A stretch of DNA of 64,000 nt from assembly GCF_036030735.1 (NCBI RefSeq), contig NZ_CP107928.1, forward strand, positions 5,270,001-5,334,000, read 5' to 3'. Both the position numbers and the translations under genes were made by a program. The notes below the pieces were generated by a model that had not been told where the DNA came from, made no database searches, and was given only the letters and a program-made list of their open reading frames with translations. This DNA is from Streptomyces sp. NBC_00425. Its GTDB lineage: Bacteria > Actinomycetota > Actinomycetes > Streptomycetales > Streptomycetaceae. Shown piece after piece: positions 16,908-24,591 of the stretch. How positions within the stretch are numbered: position 1 is the stretch's first letter; every line of letters begins with the position of its first letter.

Positions 16908-18026
16908 ATGAGACATCGCATCGCAGTGGTCGGAGGCGGTCCCGGCGGACTTGCCTTCGCCCGTGTCCTGCACCGCCACGGTCGTCCGGTCACCGTCCTC
17001 GAACGCGATCCCGCCCCCGACGCCCGGCCCCCGGGCGGCACGCTGGACCTGCACGAAGGGCTGGGCCAGCTCGCGCTGGACAAGGCGGGGCTGCTGGCGG
17101 AGTTCCAGGAGCTGTCCCGCCCCGAGGGGCAGGCCATGCGCATCCTGGACACGGCCGGGACCGTCCTGCGCGACTGGCGACCCCGTCCGGACGACCGGGC
17201 CAATCCCGAGATCGACCGCCGGCAACTGCGTGACCTGCTGCTCGGCCCCCTCGACGTCCAGTGGGGGCGCGGCGTGACGCAGGTGGTGCCGGGGGCCGAG
17301 GACGGCGCACTGGTCCACTTCGAGGACGGGCGGCAGGAGACGTTCGACCTCGTGGTCGGCGCGGACGGCGCCTGGTCCCGGACCCGCCCGGCGGTCTCAC
17401 CGGTGACGCCGCACTACACCGGCGTCACCACGGTCGAGACCTCGCTCGACGACGTCGACACCCGCCACCCCGACCTGGCCCGCGTGATCGGCGACGGTTC
17501 CGTGGCCGTGTACGGCGTGAACCGCAAGCTCGTCGCCCAGCGCAACAGCGGCGGCCACGTCAAGGTGTACGCCCAGTTCCGCGCGCCGCTGGACTGGCAC
17601 GCGCACCTGGACCTGGCCGACGTGGAGGCCGTGCGATCGGGCCTGCTGGCCCTGTTCGACGGCTGGGCCGCTCCCGTCCTCGACCTCCTCCGCCGCGGCG
17701 CAGCCTTCGTCCACCGTCCTCTCCACGTCCTGCCCGTGTCCCACACCTGGACCCACGTCCCGGGGGTGACGCTCCTCGGTGACGCCGCCCATCTGATGCC
17801 CCCGCTGGGGGCGGGCGCGAACCTCGCGATGCTGGAGGGCGCCGAACTCGCCGAGTGCGTCGCCGCCGACGTCGGAGACCTCGACGATGCCGTCCGTGCC
17901 TTCGAGGAACGGATGTGGGCACGGGCCGGCAGGTGGGCGAAGATCACGACGGCCGGTCTGGAGCGCCTCGTGAGCCCGGACCCCGCCCAGGCCCTCGCCC
18001 TCTTCGACGAAGTCCAGCCGTCCTGA
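16908..18026 (+). CDS. TetX-like FAD-dependent monooxygenase
   Basis: A 372-residue class A flavoprotein hydroxylase. The FAD-binding motif is VVGGGPGGLAFARVL (near residues 6-20), followed by the DG motif LVVGADGAWSRTRPAV and the GD motif LLGDAAHLMPPLGAGANLAMLEG (near 291-313). The middle region (GVTTVETSLDDVDTRHPDL, VNRKLVAQRNSGGHVKVYAQF) resembles TetX, the tetracycline-inactivating enzyme. Substrate could equally be an endogenous aromatic metabolite. It pairs with a divergent TetR-type repressor, an arrangement typical of drug-inducible enzymes. Resistance to tetracyclines is an inference and untested. Confidence 0.82.
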   Translation: MRHRIAVVGGGPGGLAFARVLHRHGRPVTVLERDPAPDARPPGGTLDLHEGLGQLALDKAGLLAEFQELSRPEGQAMRILDTAGTVLRDWRPRPDDRANPEIDRRQLRDLLLGPLDVQWGRGVTQVVPGAEDGALVHFEDGRQETFDLVVGADGAWSRTRPAVSPVTPHYTGVTTVETSLDDVDTRHPDLARVIGDGSVAVYGVNRKLVAQRNSGGHVKVYAQFRAPLDWHAHLDLADVEAVRSGLLALFDGWAAPVLDLLRRGAAFVHRPLHVLPVSHTWTHVPGVTLLGDAAHLMPPLGAGANLAMLEGAELAECVAADVGDLDDAVRAFEERMWARAGRWAKITTAGLERLVSPDPAQALALFDEVQPS

Positions 18027-18084
18027 CCGCCGGGTACGACGGCGCCGACGGTCCCGCCGTCCAGGGCAGGGCCCGAGCGGCGTG

Positions 18085-18483
18085 TCACCTCACCCGGACC
18101 TGCCACCACCGGTCTCCCAGTGCCCGGGTCACTTCGCTGTCGTACCGACCGGCATCGAAATGAAACGCCGGGGGGCGCACCCGGTCAACGGGCACCTGCC
18201 AGTCGGACCACTCGACGATGCCGCCGTGCCGCTGCACGAACACCGACAGGTGGCCGCAGCATCCGCCCGTGCACTCGGCCTCCCCCAGCACCACCCGTCG
18301 CCCCTCGCCGGTGGCCCAGAGCGGACTGCGACCGTCGGCGGGCAACGCCTCCGCCGCGAACGGGCCGCGGCCTCCCTCGCCGACCGCCCCCGCGACCACT
18401 TCCTCGCCGTCGACCCAGAACTGCAGTCGGGCAGCCCATCGAGGTCCCGGCGGCAACACGCTGATGTCAAGCCGATTGAGCAC
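18085..18483 (-). CDS. conserved hypothetical protein, 132 residues
   Basis: The product starts VLNRLDISVLPPGPRW and contains the Cys cluster ECTGGCCGHLSV near residues 69-80. No named domain is recognised, though similar uncharacterised proteins occur in other Streptomyces. There is no signal peptide or membrane segment. TAGGGT on this strand ends six bases before the GTG, with no Shine-Dalgarno, pointing to a leaderless transcript. Its start lies about 100 bases from the left end of the Tn7-like element, so the promoter region is intact. Confidence 0.65.
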   Translation of the reverse strand: MLNRLDISVLPPGPRWAARLQFWVDGEEVVAGAVGEGGRGPFAAEALPADGRSPLWATGEGRRVVLGEAECTGGCCGHLSVFVQRHGGIVEWSDWQVPVDRVRPPAFHFDAGRYDSEVTRALGDRWWQVRVR

Positions 18484-18563
18484 CCGAGCACCCTACGCGG
18501 GTCTCGAAGCGGCGCACCCGCACCCTGCACTTCTCCGCGGCCGCGCGGGCGGGACCTGGTTGC

Positions 18564-18579
18564 TCGACGTGCGGCCCGG
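18564..18579 (+). repeat. 16-bp direct repeat flanking the Tn7-like element (left)
   Basis: TCGACGTGCGGCCCGG directly abuts the left terminal inverted repeat. The identical 16 bases recur at 22644-22659, one base outside the right terminal repeat. It is longer than the 5-base duplication Tn7 relatives make. Confidence 0.75.
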
Positions 18580-18668
18580 TGACTCGTCTCGCTGAAGGTG
18601 AACCACGTGGGGGCTGTGAACAGCGGTGGTTCAGATTGAGCGAGACGGAGGCGAGATCGGCATCTCGC

Positions 18669-19040
18669 TCAATCTGAGTTCTGAGCGCCAGGACTTGCCT
18701 CGCGTTCGGCGGCGAACTCGTCGAGAAGCTGGAACAGGATCTTGATTCCGTGCTTCTCGTCCTCGGGCGGCAGGTCGGCGATGTTGTTCCAGCCCTCTGG
18801 GAGCGCGATGTGCAGAACCTGTCCGGGCCAGGCATGGTTGCAGTCGCGGCCGCGGCGGGCGATGAGCCACTCGTGCCAGCCTGTGAGCCCCTGTCCGCCG
18901 TGGCGTATCGCGTGCTGGTCGTAGCCGGTAAGGAAGGCAGTCAACTGGTGGAACGACGAGGCTGTGCCGACGAACATGCCGGGACGCTGGCCGACGCAGG
19001 CGAAGTACTCGCGCTCGCTCATTTCCCTGATGTGTCTCAT
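18669..19040 (-). CDS. intact cargo gene of unknown function, 123 residues
   Basis: The product begins MRHIREMSEREYFACVGQRP and has the central block GMFVGTASSFHQLTAFLTGY. A strong ribosome-binding site (GAAGGAGA in mRNA sense) lies five bases before the ATG. The layout, with a 'GMFVG...F..L..FL.GY' block and a Trp-rich middle (TGWHEWLIARRG), resembles small single-domain proteins that often sit in immunity-like gene strings, but I cannot name the family. It is the only unbroken gene inside the Tn7-like element. There is no membrane segment. Confidence 0.6.
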   Translation of the reverse strand: MRHIREMSEREYFACVGQRPGMFVGTASSFHQLTAFLTGYDQHAIRHGGQGLTGWHEWLIARRGRDCNHAWPGQVLHIALPEGWNNIADLPPEDEKHGIKILFQLLDEFAAEREASPGAQNSD

Positions 19041-19100
19041 CGGTCTCCTTCGCAGGTCTGGCGTGGATCCGGCTGTGCACCGTGCGGATGCCGATGGTCG

Positions 19101-19211
19101 TTCCTCAGGTGCACTGGTGATGTAGGACGCAGTGAGCTCGGCCTTGGCGTGCTGATCCTCAAGGGTGCAGTCGGCCCATCCGTGTGTCCCCAGCACCCAG
19201 GTGATGCGCAT
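19101..19211 (-). pseudogene. 5' fragment of a conserved Streptomyces gene
   Basis: The frame reads MRITWVLGTHGWADCTLEDQ, then HAKAELTASYITSAPEE, after which recognisable similarity stops and the frame runs into the start of the next gene. I remember full-length proteins of about 140 residues beginning in this way, so this is a remnant of roughly 37 codons left by a deletion. It lies inside the Tn7-like element. Confidence 0.5.
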
Positions 19212-19219
19212 GCCGGATG

Positions 19220-19674
19220 TCACTGGTGCCCCTCGGAGAGGAAGCGCCGGATGTCGGCGGCCAGGGTAGTCATCTGCTCGCCGGCTTCCAGCCACGTGGT
19301 CGCGAGGCGCTCCAGCCGCCAGCGGCCCGCGGCCAGGGTCGCACGGTCCAGGTCAGCCCGACGTGGCCGCCGGACCGGAAGACGGCCGACACCGTCAGGT
19401 CTCTGTCGTTGGTCTGCCAGCTCCGTTCGCCGTCCCATCCCCGGTAGTCCGCGGCCAGTTCTTCCAGGAACGCGGTGAGATCGCTGTCCCAGATCCAGGC
19501 GACAGCCTCGTTGCGTCGAGCGGTGAGACCCGGGGCCCGCAGCTCGACGGCATAGTGCACGGAGTCCGCGTCGGAGCTGAACCGGTCGCAGAAGGTCACG
19601 CCGACGGAGGTGTTGTCCTGGCAGCGGATGATCACGCTGGCCTTGTCGTTGGTGTCGGCGCCCAGAGAGGTCAT
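19220..19674 (-). pseudogene. frameshifted DUF6228-like gene
   Basis: The first frame reads MTSLGADTNDKASVIIRCQD through HVGLTWTVRPWPRAAGGWSAS. The family's C-terminal sequence (TTWLEAGEQMTTLAADIRRF) continues in a different frame, ending at 19220. Loss of one base near 19308 explains the break. The intact protein would have about 150 residues. The resemblance to DUF6228 is from memory. TAGCGT ends seven bases before the ATG, so the promoter was leaderless. A sequencing error cannot be ruled out. Confidence 0.65.
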
Positions 19675-19742
19675 GGGCGGAACGCTAGGCCAGTGTCGTG
19701 TTCGACGTCATCGGGTTCTCGCCTTTCGGGGCTCTGCCTCTC

Positions 19743-20655
19743 TCAACCCGAGCCACTGGGCGCAGAGCCGTGGGCCGTGTTGCCTCTGGTGGGGTGTTCT
19801 GCGGCGTCTTGGATGGTGCGTGCGATGACGCGGAGCTGGTGGATGAACCAGGGTTTGGCCGTTGTGCGCAGAGGCATCTCGATGGGAAGCCGTCGGATGA
19901 ACTCAGTATGGAAGGCACGGAAGTCTTCCTCGTCGCTGGATGCCGCAGACCGCGCCACTGGGGAGAGGCGTAGAGCACCATGGTTTGGACGAACTCCGGA
20001 TAGACCGCGGCATAGCGCTCGGAGTCCCAGGGGCGAACGGTGCGGGAAGAGCGGGGCCGAAGGCGGGCGAGTCGGTGAGTGCGATCGTCGAGCAGATACC
20101 CGTGCCGAAGGAGAGCGTGCCAGAGACCAGAACACTGCACGTAGCACGGGTTGAGTACGTTAGGCCCGTAGTGGCGCAGGAGCCTGTAGTGACGCCGTTG
20201 GGCGCCGACGACCTCGGGAAGGCCGGCGAGGTCGAACTGGTTCGAGGGCGTCTCGACGGCTCGGCCGATCCATAGACGGTGCGGGATGCAGACCTGGTGG
20301 TGATAGTTCGACATCCAGATCTTGACGCGCTCGTCCGGGTTGCCGGTTCTGCGTGCGACACAGCGTCGGCAGGCCCATCGGGGAGTCGCAGCGAGGGGTC
20401 CTTGCGGAAAGTTCCCTGGCTGCTTCTCCCACTGGGGGATCGCGTGCCGGATCGATGTGCGCGGCAGTCCGCTCAGGACGCTGAGCTGGTCAATCGAGTC
20501 CAGGCGGGAGGGCAGCCACCGGGAGGGCTGCTGGATGCGGTGGACAGGCATAGCGTTCGCAGCTGCGAGTCGGCCCAGGAACGAGTGCTTGGTCTCCTGC
20601 GGGAAGGGCTTGAGTGGTCGCGGCAGTGGACGGAAAAGGACAGGCTCGAAATGTC
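19743..20655 (-). pseudogene. tniQ: tniQ remnant, 5' truncated and frameshifted
   Basis: TniQ is the target-selection adaptor of Tn7 relatives. The reading frame starts inside the gene (HFEPVLFRPLPRPLKPFPQE, then TKHSFLGRLAAANAMPVHRI). It carries the TniQ zinc-ribbon region in weakened form (WACRRCVARRTG; HHQVCIPHRLWIG). Near 19950 the coding frame changes, and the C-terminal part continues as DEEDFRAFHTEFIRRLPIEM up to a stop at 19743. The first few codons are lost at the junction with tnsB. It is not functional. Confidence 0.7.
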
Positions 20656-21735
20656 TCCGGAACGATCACCGGGACCGCGGCGGCCTTGTCCAGCCGCTCG
20701 TCCAGCGACAGCAAGGAGGCATAGGGCAGCACAGAGCGCGACACGCCGCAGAGCGTCGGACCAGCCGGGCCGCACCGGTTCCGGTGTCATGGCGCGTGCC
20801 AGCAGCAGCGCGGCATCGACCGCCTTCGTCGACGGCCGCAGCACCACGGCGGCCAGTGTCCGGGTGGCCAGGTCGATTAGCCCGGTCAGTTCGCAGCGGT
20901 CCACCGTCCCGTCATCGTGGATGACCATGACGTCCAGCGGTGTGGAGTCGATTTCCATCACTTCGCCAGGCCGGGCCGCCGTCAGCTGCCCGAACATCCG
21001 CTTCGGCTGCTTGCCCAGCGAGCGGCGGGTGCGGGCCGAACCGAACAGATGCTGACCGGTCGAGACCGCCTTCAGCAGGCGGTAGAACGTCGCCCGGGAT
21101 GGCATCCGGACCACTCCAGCACCGTGCTCGGCGACCAGGAGACGTTCAACGCGGCGCCGCAGCACCTGCGCGGAGACGGTCGGCTCGTCCGTCCGGCTGC
21201 CCACGACCTTCACGATCGCCTCGACCACCCGGGGATCGGCCCGGCTCGTTCCGGTGGCAGGTTTGCGCAGCCTGCCGTCCACCAGGCCCGCCACCCCTTC
21301 GTTCTCGAAGCGGGACCGCATCCGGCGCAGCGTGCTCAGCCCCACCTCCTCACCGCAGTCCCGCAGCTCGGCCACCTTGGTCAGCTCCCGCTGCCGCAGA
21401 GAGTGCACCGTCGGGTCGTACTCGGCCCGCACCGGGATGTCGGTATTGCCGTCCGGGCGGCCGGTGAGCAACTCGGTCAGATGTCGTCGCCACCACTCAG
21501 CCCGCTGTGCCGCTTCCTCCGGCAGTCCCTCCAGGACGCCGGCCTCCGGCAGCGGCGGGCGGCTCAGCACGGTGAAACCCTCCGACGCCAGCAGGTGTCC
21601 CAGCAGCACGACACTGGCGGCCTGGGCGTCATCGACCAGCCGCACCGAAGTGCCGTGCAGGGCGGCAACCGTGTGCTCCCGCCCGTCGTAGCGGACCCTG
21701 TCACCAAGCGACAGCAGCCGCGGAAGCGCCGGCAT
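20650..21735 (-). pseudogene. tnsB: tnsB (DDE transposase) remnant, frameshifted and 3' truncated
   Basis: This Mu/Tn7-type integrase begins MPALPRLLSLGDRVRYDGRE. It keeps the helix-turn-helix region (ELRDCGEEVGLSTLRRMRSRF) and the first catalytic Asp in EVMEIDSTPLDVMV. Near 20746 one extra base shifts the frame: the protein should continue into VSRSVLPYASLLSLDERL. The sequence breaks off at VPVIVPET, just before the second catalytic Asp, and joins directly to tniQ. The second Asp, catalytic Glu and the C-terminal domain are lost, so it is inactive. Confidence 0.75.
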
Positions 21736-22529
21736 CCCCGCCCACCTCCTTCGCGACCATGGGCACCGGGCGCACCTGCGTGGCCGCCGACAGCAGACCA
21801 GCTTCCAGATCCACCGCCAGCTCCCGGCACCAGAGCAGGTGGAAGAGCACCGGCAGCACGGCGATCGGATCACCCAGCGCACCCACCCCCGCCAGCAGCC
21901 CCCGAGGCCGGGCGAATGCCGCCCGCAACTCCGCCGCCACCGGATCTCGCCGCACCCGCGGATGCCGGTAGCCCGACAACCAGCGCAGATTCGCCGCCAA
22001 CGCCGGATCGAGCACGCCAACCCGCTCAAAATCCCAGCCCACCACGGCGCAAGCCGTCGCCGTAGCCGCGAACTTCACGACATCCTCGGGCTCGATCCGG
22101 TCATCAGGGCGCACATCCAGCACCACGGCGGAGCCGTCCCGACGGCGCACGAAGTAGTCCGGCGTATGACTGACCCGCCGGGCCCGGTCACCCGGCCGCC
22201 ATGAGCCGGAACGGCTGTGACGCGACGGCCACCACGTCCGGCTCGGAGTCCAGCCGCATCAGATGACCGAGCTCCACCCACGACTCGAAGCCCACCAACT
22301 TGCCACTGGTAGCAGCCCAGTACCAGCCGGGAAAGTTGCGCTGCCCCTGGTACGACGGGAACGCCCGCACCTGCCCGGCAGCCTCGAAACGCGTCGACCA
22401 CATCACCTCAAGCGGCCCCTCGTGTAGCTCACCGCGCGCGTCGACGTACCCAAGTGAAAAGTCCTCAGGCTCCACCAGCCACCCCCACTCGGCGCTGACC
22501 ACGTACGACGACCGTAGGGAGCCGGGCAC
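21701..22529 (-). pseudogene. tnsA: frameshifted tnsA-like endonuclease gene
   Basis: The TnsA-like nuclease subunit cuts the 5' strands in heteromeric transposition. The first frame (22529-22188) runs MPGSLRSSYVVSAEWGWLVE to VASQPFRLMAAG and then stops. The second resumes as SHTPDYFVRRRDGSAVVLDV and continues to GDPIAVLPVLFHLLW, ending at 21701. The nuclease core residues lie in the second part (PDYF, DVRPDD, KF). One extra G in the run at about 22188-22193 causes the break. Its 3' end overlaps tnsB by about 35 bases. Confidence 0.75.
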
Positions 22530-22643
22530 AGCGGTGGCTCACAAAGAGCGGGACGGATCGATAGATGGCCCAGGTCGACCGGGACGCAAGACCAGATGAC
22601 TCAGATAGACCGAGACTGGCTCACCTTCAGCGAGACAGGTCAA

Positions 22644-22659
22644 TCGACGTGCGGCCCGG
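22644..22659 (+). repeat. 16-bp direct repeat flanking the Tn7-like element (right)
   Basis: TCGACGTGCGGCCCGG, identical to 18564-18579. It lies one base outside the right terminal repeat. Confidence 0.75.
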
Positions 22660-22694
22660 GCCGCCGATCGCGTGTCCGCGGAGTGGCGCGGCAC

Positions 22695-22727
22695 ACTTTT
22701 GCAAGCAGGTGCTTGCAAAAGTTAGCG
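22695..22727 (+). promoter_or_regulatory. perfect 28-bp operator over a promoter
   Basis: ACTTTTGCAAGCA and TGCTTGCAAAAGT form perfect 13-base arms around GG (22695-22722). TTGCAA (22699-22704) and TTAGCG (22722-22727) are 17 bases apart, so the palindrome fills the promoter. It is most likely the autorepression site of the XRE-type regulator that starts at 22749. Confidence 0.7.
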
Positions 22728-22748
22728 GGGGTGGTGCAAGGTGGAGGC

Positions 22749-23177
22749 ATGGCATCGCTCAACGTCGGCAACCTCGGTGACTACCTGCGCGAGCAGCGGC
22801 GCAACGCGCAGCTGTCGCTCCGGCAGCTCGCCGACGCCGCCGGGGTGTCCAATCCGTATCTGAGCCAGATCGAGCGCGGGCTGCGCAAGCCGAGCGCGGA
22901 GGTGCTCCAGCAGGTCGCCAAGGCGCTGCGGATCTCCGCCGAGACGCTGTACGTGCGGGCCGGCATCCTCGACGCGGAGCGGGACCGGGACGAGGTGGAG
23001 ACCCGGGCGGTCATCCTCGCCGACCCCACCCTGACCGAGGGCCAGAAGCAGGCGCTGCTCCAGATCTACGAGTCCTTCCGCAGGGAGAACGGGATCGGGA
23101 GCGACGACGGCCGCGCTGACGGAGCGGGCCCGCGGGCCCACGAGAGCGACGCCGATCCGCAGCAGACGGCCGGTTGA
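22749..23177 (+). CDS. XRE-family transcriptional regulator
   Basis: A 142-residue protein with an N-terminal Cro/C1-type helix-turn-helix (residues 8-62): LGDYLREQRRNAQLSLRQLA, AAGVSNPYLSQIERGLRKPS. The C-terminal part is acidic and probably disordered, with a short helix QALLQIYESFRRENG. GGTGGAGG before the ATG is a ribosome-binding site. The promoter is covered by a perfect palindrome, suggesting autorepression. It precedes an HbhA-like gene 122 bases away, which could be a target. Confidence 0.85.
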   Translation: MASLNVGNLGDYLREQRRNAQLSLRQLADAAGVSNPYLSQIERGLRKPSAEVLQQVAKALRISAETLYVRAGILDAERDRDEVETRAVILADPTLTEGQKQALLQIYESFRRENGIGSDDGRADGAGPRAHESDADPQQTAG

Positions 23178-23299
23178 CCGGACCAGGGGACCGGCCGCAC
23201 CGCCGCGGAACCGCAACTCCTCAGCCGAGGACGACGTACTCGGGCGTACTCGGCCCCACACGACCCACAGACGAATGTGAATCCGGGAGGACCTTCACC

Positions 23300-23998
23300 A
23301 TGGCCATCACCGACGACCTGCGCAAGACCTTCAGCGACCCGACTCCGCTCTACTTCGCCGCGGGCACCGCCGACCTGGCCCTCCAGCAGGCGAAGAAGGT
23401 GCCGGGCCTGGTCGAGCAGCTGCGCTCCGAGGCCCCGGCGCGTTTCGAGGCCGTCCGCAACACCGACCCGAAGTCCGTGCAGGAGAAGGCCAACGCCCGC
23501 GCCAAGGAGGCGACCGCCCGCGCCAAGGAGGCGACCGCGCGCGCCAAGGAGGCGCAGGAGTCGCTCCAGGCCAAGGTCACCGACTTCATCAGCACCCTCG
23601 ACGGCGACATCAAGAAGATCGGCAGCACCCTCGACGCCGACCTGAAGAAGCTCGGCGAGTCCGCCCAGGACCTCGCCCTGCGCAGTGTCGGCGTCGCCGC
23701 CGAGTACGCCGTCAAGGCCCGTGAGACCTACGAGAAGGTCGCCGAGCACGGCGAGCAGGCCGTCAAGACCTGGCGCGGCGAGGCCGCCGAGGAGATCGAG
23801 GAGCTCGCGATCGCGGTCGAGCCGAACGCCGAGCCGAAGACGACGCCGAACGCCGAGCCGGTCCAGCTCCGTACCGACGAGCCGAAGGCCGCTCCGGCCG
23901 AGGCCCGGTCCGAGACCGCCGCGGCGAAGAAGCCCGCCGCCCGGAAGGCCCCGGTGCGCAAGCCCGCCGCGAAGAAGACGCCGCCGCCCGCCAAGTGA
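23300..23998 (+). CDS. HbhA-like coiled-coil, Lys/Ala/Pro-tailed protein
   Basis: A 232-residue protein resembling mycobacterial heparin-binding haemagglutinin: a short N-terminal hydrophobic stretch, a long amphipathic helical domain, and a basic Ala/Lys/Pro tail (KKPAARKAPVRKPAAKKTPP). The heptad ARAKEAT occurs three times in tandem near residues 57-77. There is no signal peptide. In actinobacteria such proteins associate with the inner face of the membrane or with lipid inclusions; adhesion is not expected in Streptomyces. A strong ribosome-binding site (GGGAGG, 23285-23290) sets the start. A hairpin at 24042-24074 ends the unit. Confidence 0.75.
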   Translation: MAITDDLRKTFSDPTPLYFAAGTADLALQQAKKVPGLVEQLRSEAPARFEAVRNTDPKSVQEKANARAKEATARAKEATARAKEAQESLQAKVTDFISTLDGDIKKIGSTLDADLKKLGESAQDLALRSVGVAAEYAVKARETYEKVAEHGEQAVKTWRGEAAEEIEELAIAVEPNAEPKTTPNAEPVQLRTDEPKAAPAEARSETAAAKKPAARKAPVRKPAAKKTPPPAK

Positions 23999-24041
23999 GA
24001 CCGACGGCCGGGACGGACACGGCAGAAGACGACATACGGAC

Positions 24042-24074
24042 ACGGGCCGGGCACTGACGAGGTGCCCGGCCCGT
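24042..24074 (+). terminator. hairpin terminator after the HbhA-like gene
   Basis: Perfect 13-base arms ACGGGCCGGGCAC and GTGCCCGGCCCGT enclose a 7-base loop, followed by a short T-containing stretch. No U-tract is present, which is common in Streptomyces. Confidence 0.7.
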
Positions 24075-24161
24075 TGTACGGGTAGCGGCAGTGCGGTTGC
24101 GGGTACGGTGACCGCGTAGGACACGATCAGGTCGGGTCCGGGACGAGACGCGTCGAATCAG

Positions 24162-24515
24162 GTGGTGGACGTTGTGCTGATGGCAGGCTTCGCGGGGCTG
24201 ATGTGGCTGCTCTACCTCGCCATGTTGGTCTTCGCCGTGGTGGCACTGGTGATGGCCGCGCTGTTCCGCGACGACGCGTACCGGGCCGCCGACAAGCAGA
24301 ACAAGGGCTTCTGGCTGATCATCCTCGGCATCGCGGTCGCGGTGAACCTCCTCGTGCCGATGCTGTTCCTGCAGCTCGCGGGCCTCGTCGCCTCGATCGT
24401 CTTCATCGTGGACGTCCGGCCGGCCCTTCGGCAGGTCTCGGGCGGCGGCTGGGGCCGCCGGCGCGGCGGAAGCAGCAGCGACGGCCCCTACGGTCCGTAC
24501 AACGGCGGACGCTAG
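24162..24515 (+). CDS. DUF2516 membrane protein
   Basis: A 117-residue protein with about three membrane helices (residues 6-34, 49-68 and 70-84) and a Gly/Arg/Tyr-rich cytosolic tail (GGGWGRRRGGSSSDGPYGPY). The pattern matches DUF2516, a conserved actinobacterial family of unknown function. GTG 24162 is used; ATG 24180 is an alternative that shortens the protein by six residues. It is convergent with the PP2C phosphatase gene. Confidence 0.75.
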   Translation: MVDVVLMAGFAGLMWLLYLAMLVFAVVALVMAALFRDDAYRAADKQNKGFWLIILGIAVAVNLLVPMLFLQLAGLVASIVFIVDVRPALRQVSGGGWGRRRGGSSSDGPYGPYNGGR

Positions 24516-24591
24516 CCGCAGCGGCAGAAGCGCACCGCGCCGGCTGCGCGCACGTGCAGTGCGGCGCGGTGCTGCGCGCCGCACGTCTTTC

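Larger units (their letters stand above)
18580..22642. mobile_element. decayed Tn7-like transposon, about 4.06 kb
   Basis: Related 26-base ends in inverted orientation (18580-18605 and 22617-22642) share the core TCTCGCTGAAGGTGA and differ at three positions. Inside the left end are further copies of a related site, CAGATTGAGCGAGAC near 18632 and its inverse CTCGCTCAATCTGAG near 18664; inside the right end is CTCAGATAGACCGAGAC near 22600. Such subterminal arrays are TnsB-binding sites in Tn7 relatives. The genes read tnsA, tnsB, tniQ on the minus strand, followed by small cargo genes. All three transposition genes are broken, and the ATPase gene is missing, so it cannot move by itself. Confidence 0.8.

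Noticed and set aside
16908..18026. Calling the monooxygenase a confirmed tetracycline destructase
   Set aside because: TetX-like sequence features are present, but close relatives act on many aromatic substrates; the evidence is insufficient.
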